The translations under genes and the position numbers were made by a program. From DAISJD01 sp036821645 (GTDB taxonomy: Bacteria; Pseudomonadota; Alphaproteobacteria; ATCC43930; CGMCC-115725), in NCBI GenBank assembly GCA_036821645.1, contig DAISJD010000102.1, positions 1 through 10,887 of the forward strand: 10,887 nt of DNA, in the 5' to 3' direction. This document shows positions 6,484-10,887 of this stretch, piece after piece (the first letter of the stretch is position 1; each line of letters starts with the position of its first letter). The notes under the pieces were generated by a model that did no database searches, had not been told where the DNA came from, and saw nothing but the letters and a program-made list of their open reading frames with translations.

Positions 6484-8016
6484 ATGCGCGATCAACAGGC
6501 TGAAATCATTGCCTTTTTGGAAAATCCAGAAAGCTATCCCACACCGGCCCCGGTCACCCAGGTGGAAACCCATGCGGCGCGGGTTTTTTTGACCGGAGAT
6601 TCCGCCTACAAGTTGAAGCGGGCGGTGAAATATCCCTATCTCGATTATTCGACCATTGCCTTGCGCCATGATTGCCTGTTGCGGGAATTGACCCTGAACA
6701 AAATCTTGGCCCCCGATCTCTACCGCACGGTCTGGTCGATCACGCGCGAGGCCGATGGGCGCTTGATGTTCGAGGGGGCGGGGACGGTCGTCGATTGGGT
6801 GTTGGTCATGGCGCGGTTTCCCGACGAGGCCCGGCTCGACCGGGTGGCCGCACGGGGCGGGTTGGACCGGGCGCTGGTGTGCGATCTTGCCGATACGCTG
6901 TCCGCCTTTCACGCCCGCACCCCGGCGGTGCCCAGTGCGGGCGGGGCGATGGCAGTCAGGGCCGTGTTGGAAACCACCCTCGGCCTGTTGAACGCCATGC
7001 CGGGCCGTTTCGACCCGGCGCGGGTGCGGCATCTCGACCTCGAATCCCATGCGCGGTTGCGCCATTATGCCGATCTGTTGGATTTGCGGTCGGTCATGGG
7101 CAAGGTGCGGCGCTGTCACGGGGATCTGCATCTGGAAAATATCTGCGTGGTGGGGGGCAAGCCGGTTCTGTTCGACCGGCTGGAATTCGACGATCGCCTC
7201 GCCAATATCGATATACTCTACGATCTCGCGTTTTTGGTGATGGATCTCCTGGACAAGGGGTATCCGGGTCCGGCGAACGGGGTGTTCAACCGGTATCTCG
7301 ACCGGGCGGGCGAAAGCATCGGGCTTGGCCTCATGCCGCTCTTCCTGTCGATGCGGGCGGCGATCCGGTCTTATGTCCTCTTAACCCAGGCCGATCTGGC
7401 ATCGGGGGATCAGGCGGCGGCCAAGATCGCGGCCGGGGGGCGGTTTTTCGATCTGGCCGAACGGCTGTTGGCCCCGGCCCCCGTGCGGTTGGTCGCGGTG
7501 GGCGGCCTATCCGGGTCGGGTAAAAGCACGCTGGCCCGCCTGCTCGGCCCCCATGTGGGCCGGATGCCGGGGGCGCGGGTGCTGCGCAGCGACGCCTTGC
7601 GTAAAAAGATGCTGGGGGTCGGCCTCGAAAGCCCGCTGCCCAGTTACGGCTATAATCCGGGGGTCAGCCAATCGGTCTATCAACAAATGCGCGCCGAGGC
7701 CGGCGCCATCCTCGATGCGGGCCAGAGCGTGATTTTGGATGCGGTGGCGGCAAGCCCGGAAGAACGGGCCTCGTTCGCCGCCATGGCGGAAAAACGCTAT
7801 ATGCCGTTCACGGGCCTGTGGCTCGACGCGCCGATCGATCTTTGCCACCGGCGCATCGCCGCCCGCCTGGGCGACGTCTCCGACGCAACCGAGGCCGTGC
7901 GCACGGCCCAGGCCGACTATGACCTGGGCCCGATCACCTGGACCCGGCTGGACGGCTCCCTGGACGAGGCCGACCTCCTGCGCGCGGCGTTGGAGGTCAT
8001 TGCGGGGGGGAATTAG
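6484..8016 (+). CDS. Bifunctional phosphotransferase-like / P-loop ATP-binding protein
   Basis: The protein has 510 residues and two parts. Residues 1 to about 330 resemble an aminoglycoside-phosphotransferase/choline-kinase fold, with the catalytic HGDLHLEN loop at 212-219 (Asp214, Asn219) and a following FDRLEFDD metal-binding segment at 230-237. Residues about 335-510 form a P-loop kinase domain with the Walker A motif GLSGSGKST (341-349, Lys347), then RSDALRKK, a hydrophobic strand SVILDAV and an Arg-rich lid region (CHRRIAARLGD). This two-domain arrangement and length are known in proteobacteria (COG2187 with COG0645). The physiological substrate is not established, and antibiotic resistance should not be assumed. 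ATG 6484 has AGGG at 6471-6474. It lies 137 bases after tctA, so may have its own promoter; TATAAG near 6417 is the only hint. It converges on the next gene with 14 bases between stops. Confidence 0.88.
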   Translation: MRDQQAEIIAFLENPESYPTPAPVTQVETHAARVFLTGDSAYKLKRAVKYPYLDYSTIALRHDCLLRELTLNKILAPDLYRTVWSITREADGRLMFEGAGTVVDWVLVMARFPDEARLDRVAARGGLDRALVCDLADTLSAFHARTPAVPSAGGAMAVRAVLETTLGLLNAMPGRFDPARVRHLDLESHARLRHYADLLDLRSVMGKVRRCHGDLHLENICVVGGKPVLFDRLEFDDRLANIDILYDLAFLVMDLLDKGYPGPANGVFNRYLDRAGESIGLGLMPLFLSMRAAIRSYVLLTQADLASGDQAAAKIAAGGRFFDLAERLLAPAPVRLVAVGGLSGSGKSTLARLLGPHVGRMPGARVLRSDALRKKMLGVGLESPLPSYGYNPGVSQSVYQQMRAEAGAILDAGQSVILDAVAASPEERASFAAMAEKRYMPFTGLWLDAPIDLCHRRIAARLGDVSDATEAVRTAQADYDLGPITWTRLDGSLDEADLLRAALEVIAGGN

Positions 8017-8030
8017 GGGACGCGGGATGT

Positions 8031-9944
8031 TTAACGGTGCTTTATTTGTGTCAGGTTGGTGCGGGCATTTGCGACGATTTCTTGTAGGGCTTGGTCATCA
8101 CTATATTGATCTACAACCTGTTGAAAGGCTGTTCGAGCGTCATCGTAGTTGCACAAATTACTCAGTATAAAGCCTTTGTTGATGAGTGCCATGGCGACCA
8201 ATTTGCGTACAGCACGTTCGGTATCCTCGCCATATATATTTATGACTCGGCTAAATGCATCTAGTGCATCATTGTGGAGCTTCATTGCATCAAATCTAAC
8301 GCCCACATTGAAGTGAGCCATAGCGACTTGTTCGCGGATACCGGGTGCAGTATAGTCGCTGTAAATCTTGATAACTTTGTTGTATACGTCTATCGCCTCA
8401 TCAAACTTATTTAACGTGCTAAGAGTAACCCCTTTGTTGATGAGTGCCTTTGCGACTTGTTCGCGGATACCGGGTACAGTATAGTCACTGTAACTCTTGA
8501 TAACTTTGTTGTATACGTCTATCGCCTCATGAGACTTATTTAACCTGCTAAGAGTAACCCCTTTATTGATGAGAGCCCTTACGACTTCTTCGCAGATGGC
8601 GGGTTCAGTATCATTCTCATAGTTAGTGATCACTTGGTTATAGATGCTGAGTGCTTCATCAGTGCGGTTCATGTCTGCAAGTCTCATTCCCATATTGAAG
8701 AGTGCTCTAGCGATATGTTGGTGTATATTTCGTTCATCATCTTTACCATAGATTTTAACTACTTGATTATAAGCATCAAGTGCTTCTTCATGGCGATTTA
8801 AGCTCTCAAGTGTTATTGCTTTATTTACGAGTGCATTAGCAACTTTTTCTCGTATAGATGATTTTGTATCTTTATTATAGGTCGTGATAATTTTATTATA
8901 GGTTCTGAGTGCCTCATCGCGGTAGCCTAATTGCCCAAGCGTGACACCTTGATTTATCAGGGCATCAGCGATGCGTTCATAGATAGCAGGTTGAGTATCG
9001 CCTGCATACTTTGAAATTATTTGATTATAGGCGTCGAGTTCTTCATTGGGCCGGTTCAGCGTACCGAGAGCGATAGCTTTATTATAGTACGCCAAGACTA
9101 TTTGTTCGCGTATCGAAGGGTCGTTGTTAGTCGTCATAGCATAAGTGGCGATCAACTCTTCACAGGCAGCGACGGAGTCTTCCGGTCGGTTGAGTATGTA
9201 AGAGCAATAGCTCTTCAAGAGCAGGCTTCGGCTATGAACCACGGGATCAGAGGCAGATTTTGCGCATTCATCTACAAAGGCAAGGCCCGCATCAAAACGG
9301 CCTTCCTCGACGAGTTCGTAGGCGCGGTTCAGCAGATGGCCGAACGGGTTTTCTGAGGATTCCGGTACTGGCGTGAGATCGGGCTTGGTTTGCGGGTCGG
9401 GCGGGCTGTTACTGGCGTCATGGGTTTTGAGCCATTTTGCTAGATTGCCCCGGAGTTGATCGGGAAACTCTTCATCTTTTTTCAACTCTTTGAAAAGACA
9501 GTTTCTTTCTTTGATAACCTTATCTTTGAATGCAAGGACTGGGGCCAATTTCGGTCCCGTATCATTTAATTTATCTGGAGAAACTGGGAAAAAATAGAGG
9601 GCGATATCCTTGATCTGGCCCTTGGTTTTTTCTTCTTGGGCGACGGCCCATTCTTCTTCACTGCCGGAGGTGTACCGGCCGTCCCCATTGGGTGGGCTGC
9701 CCCAACGGTCGCGGAAGAGGAAGACGACATAATCGCAGGACCGCAATTCTTCGTTGATTGCCGCTTGCGGTCGCCCGACTGTCGCTACCACATCTTCCCA
9801 CCCAACGGGGGTAAATGTCACGCCGCGCGGGAGGGCTTCGTGTTGGTTATAGCGATTGAGAATTTCCGCAAACTGCGCCCGAAAATCTTCAAGCCCGCCC
9901 GGACTGGCGATGAAGACGCGATATTCCGTGATTTGCCGTGCCAC
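8031..9944 (-). CDS. DUF4062 (TIR-like) domain protein with C-terminal TPR-like repeat array
   Basis: This 637-residue soluble protein has an N-terminal DUF4062-type domain (about 7-110) recognised by YRVFIASPGGLEDFR, the GWEDV strand, the INEELRSCDYVVFLFRDRWGS strand and the acidic SGSEEEWAVA helix. A charged segment (110-176) and a Pro-rich linker (177-201) follow. From about 203 the protein is helical repeats: a degenerate opening pair, then seven units of exactly 43 residues from 285 to 585 and a final longer unit (586-637). There is no NTPase domain, signal peptide or membrane segment. The start is GTG, backed by GGGAG (9952-9956, minus) at 7-base spacing. Base composition is much more AT-rich than neighbours, especially in the repeats, suggesting transfer. 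DUF4062 domains occur in bacterial signalling and conflict proteins, so a sensor-effector role is plausible but unproven. Alternative: a TPR scaffold unrelated to defence. Confidence 0.85.
   Translation of the reverse strand: MARQITEYRVFIASPGGLEDFRAQFAEILNRYNQHEALPRGVTFTPVGWEDVVATVGRPQAAINEELRSCDYVVFLFRDRWGSPPNGDGRYTSGSEEEWAVAQEEKTKGQIKDIALYFFPVSPDKLNDTGPKLAPVLAFKDKVIKERNCLFKELKKDEEFPDQLRGNLAKWLKTHDASNSPPDPQTKPDLTPVPESSENPFGHLLNRAYELVEEGRFDAGLAFVDECAKSASDPVVHSRSLLLKSYCSYILNRPEDSVAACEELIATYAMTTNNDPSIREQIVLAYYNKAIALGTLNRPNEELDAYNQIISKYAGDTQPAIYERIADALINQGVTLGQLGYRDEALRTYNKIITTYNKDTKSSIREKVANALVNKAITLESLNRHEEALDAYNQVVKIYGKDDERNIHQHIARALFNMGMRLADMNRTDEALSIYNQVITNYENDTEPAICEEVVRALINKGVTLSRLNKSHEAIDVYNKVIKSYSDYTVPGIREQVAKALINKGVTLSTLNKFDEAIDVYNKVIKIYSDYTAPGIREQVAMAHFNVGVRFDAMKLHNDALDAFSRVINIYGEDTERAVRKLVAMALINKGFILSNLCNYDDARTAFQQVVDQYSDDQALQEIVANARTNLTQIKHR
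8034..9092 (-). repeat. Array of 43-residue (129-bp) TPR-like coding repeats
   Basis: Residues 285-637 of the DUF4062 protein are in-register repeats, with boundaries at residues 285, 328, 371, 414, 457, 500, 543 and 586. Each unit carries a first helix with A-x-x-N-x-G/A-x-x-L, a second helix with EA-x-x-x-YN-x-(V/I)(V/I) and then an inserted D-T-x-x-x-I-(R/H/Y)-E-x-(V/I)-A segment. The unit is longer than the 34-residue TPR consensus and resembles extended TPR-like repeats of the kinesin-light-chain kind (about 42 residues). The array probably forms a superhelical binding surface. Confidence 0.8.
8323..8580. repeat. Near-identical 129-bp tandem duplication
   Basis: 8323-8451 and 8452-8580 align without gaps over 129 bases with nine mismatches by eye, about 93% identity. 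Other units of the same array are clearly more diverged. In protein terms these are repeat units six and seven of the 285-637 numbering (residues 457-499 and 500-542), differing at six of 43 residues. This shows recent unit gain by tandem duplication or unequal recombination. Confidence 0.88.
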
Positions 9945-10040
9945 CCGCTATCTCCCGCCGATATGTGAGCATCTGCGGGAAATACAACCTTATAAATATT
10001 AAAAACTCCTTATGACCGACAATCGCGTGTGGCATCGCCC
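9945..10040 (-). promoter_or_regulatory. Leader and probable promoter region of the DUF4062-TPR gene
   Basis: The 96 bases between the fnr stop codon and the GTG start of the DUF4062 gene include an AT-rich patch (9981-10013) with minus-strand TATAAG (9989-9994) and TATTTA (9993-9998). TTGTCG (10017-10022) is a poor -35 candidate, 18 bases before TATTTA. The AT patch in otherwise GC-rich DNA makes a promoter likely here, but the exact boxes are uncertain. No clear terminator for fnr is seen, so read-through from fnr is also possible. Confidence 0.3.
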
Positions 10041-10811
10041 TCAGATCGGCTCCCCCCAGCCTTCGCCCAATTCTTTCAGCCGGTCGAGATCGATGAGGTC
10101 GATTTCCCCCGGCGCGTTGAGGCGGATGGTGCGGGCGGTTTTGAGGCGGGTGATCACGCGGCTCACGGTTTCGATGGTCAGGCCCAGATAATCGGCAATG
10201 TCGAGGCGGCTCATGGGCAGGTGGACGGGATTGGCCGGTTGGCCGAGGCGGGAGGCCCGGCGGGAAAGTTGCAGCAGGAACCCCGCCACCCGTTCAGTCG
10301 CGTTCTTGCGGCCTAAGGACAACATCTGTTCCTGGGCCACGGCCAATTCGTCGAACGCCGCCCCGCGCAACAATTGTTCCATATCGGGAAAGCGGCTGAG
10401 CAACCCGTCCAGTTTCTTGCGTTCGAACCGACAGGCCGTGATCGGGGTGATGGCCTCGACCGAATAGGCATAAGTGTCGCGCACGGCCAAGCCCACGAAG
10501 TCGCCCGCGAACAAAAACCCGACGATTTGCTGACGACCGTCGGGCAGGAGTTTGTAAATCTTCACCGACCCCTGGGTGATGTTGAAATAGTGATGCGCCG
10601 CATCGCCTTCGCTCGCCAGCGTGCCGCGCGGGGGCAGCTTCACGGTTTGGATCGTGGCGGCCAATTCGGCCAGATGCTCGTCCCCGACGCCGCGACAGAC
10701 GCTGAGCGGTCGCGCGGCACAGCGCCCGCACGGATCATGGGCCGTCTCTGCCGTCAACGCCGGGCTTAAGGATGGCGTGCACGCGTGATGGCTCGATGAG
10801 TCTGACGGCAT
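10041..10811 (-). CDS. Fnr-type Crp/Fnr transcriptional regulator (probable [4Fe-4S] oxygen sensor)
   Basis: This 256-residue protein has the full Crp/Fnr layout. A cysteine cluster at Cys28, Cys31 and Cys39 (C-x2-C-x7-C), with Cys127 in the sensor domain, supplies the four ligands expected for an oxygen-labile [4Fe-4S] cluster, as in FnrN-type proteins. The cyclic-nucleotide-fold sensor domain (about 45-160) has EGDAAHHYFNITQG and the DGRQQIVGFLFAGDFVGL signature. The dimer helix (about 155-185) is followed by the helix-turn-helix (about 200-225), with Glu214, Ser217 and Arg218 in IETVSRV giving the E-x2-S-R contact pattern that reads TTGAT half-sites. It would activate anaerobic or microaerobic genes and repress aerobic ones. 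The ATG at 10811 has AGGG nine bases upstream. No target operon such as hemN or cytochrome cbb3 genes is visible nearby, and I see no Fnr box in its own short upstream region. Confidence 0.92.
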   Translation of the reverse strand: MPSDSSSHHACTPSLSPALTAETAHDPCGRCAARPLSVCRGVGDEHLAELAATIQTVKLPPRGTLASEGDAAHHYFNITQGSVKIYKLLPDGRQQIVGFLFAGDFVGLAVRDTYAYSVEAITPITACRFERKKLDGLLSRFPDMEQLLRGAAFDELAVAQEQMLSLGRKNATERVAGFLLQLSRRASRLGQPANPVHLPMSRLDIADYLGLTIETVSRVITRLKTARTIRLNAPGEIDLIDLDRLKELGEGWGEPI

Positions 10812-10887
10812 TCAACAATTCCCTTCGCATGGCGGATCGGCCGCGAAAAAAGCCGATGACTTGCACATATACATCGCGTCGCTCCCC

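Noticed and set aside
6484..8016. Aminoglycoside resistance gene
   Set aside because: The HGDLHLEN loop belongs to the phosphotransferase fold, but the fusion to a P-loop kinase domain marks a conserved uncharacterised family with no known resistance role.
9021..9356. 111-codon plus-strand frame opposite the DUF4062-TPR gene
   Set aside because: It lies wholly inside the strongly supported repeat-protein gene on the other strand and shows no recognisable domain.
10735..10830. 31-codon frame on the minus strand overlapping the start of fnr out of frame
   Set aside because: It has no ribosome site of its own, and the upstream AGGG is better placed for the fnr ATG. The remaining overlap is a shadow of the fnr coding sequence.

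Overview
The window looks like the chromosome of a GC-rich alphaproteobacterium, possibly a member of the Rhodospirillales. The genus cannot be fixed from sequence alone. Most of it runs at about 60-65% G+C; the sample row 5881-5940 counts 38/60. Two stretches depart sharply: the left end (1 to about 430; row 61-120 counts 13/60) and the gene at 8031-9944 (row 8761-8820 counts 22/60). The alphaproteobacterial call rests on overall composition, on the Fnr-type regulator with a C-x2-C-x7-C cluster, and on the style of the transport and kinase genes.

Layout. 1 to ~430: AT-rich DNA with no convincing intact gene. 516-1286 (-): IclR-family regulator. 1287-1467: divergent regulatory region holding two copies of a 15-bp palindrome, one in front of each flanking gene. 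1468-6346 (+): a four-gene operon made of a periplasmic Bug/TctC-type solute receptor, a thiamine-diphosphate enzyme of the acetolactate-synthase superfamily, TctB and TctA. 6484-8016 (+): a two-domain protein with an aminoglycoside-phosphotransferase-like domain and a P-loop kinase domain. 8031-9944 (-): an AT-richer gene for a DUF4062 (TIR-like) N-terminal domain followed by a long array of 43-residue TPR-like repeats. 10041-10811 (-): an Fnr-type Crp/Fnr regulator.

How they work together. The receptor, TctB and TctA form a complete tripartite tricarboxylate transporter (TTT), a secondary uptake system for carboxylates. The ThDP enzyme lies inside the operon, between receptor and membrane subunits, so it probably acts on the imported acid or on an early product of it. 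The IclR protein is probably the local regulator: two near-identical 15-bp palindromes of IclR-operator architecture lie 106 bp apart, one before each divergent gene. The substrate cannot be read from the sequence.

The DUF4062-TPR gene is the best candidate for something less described. It is solitary, compositionally foreign and convergent with the kinase gene with only 14 bp between stop codons. Its repeat array includes a recent 129-bp tandem duplication. Its architecture, a TIR-like domain plus a repeat sensor array, resembles prokaryotic conflict or signalling proteins, but a defence role is inference only.
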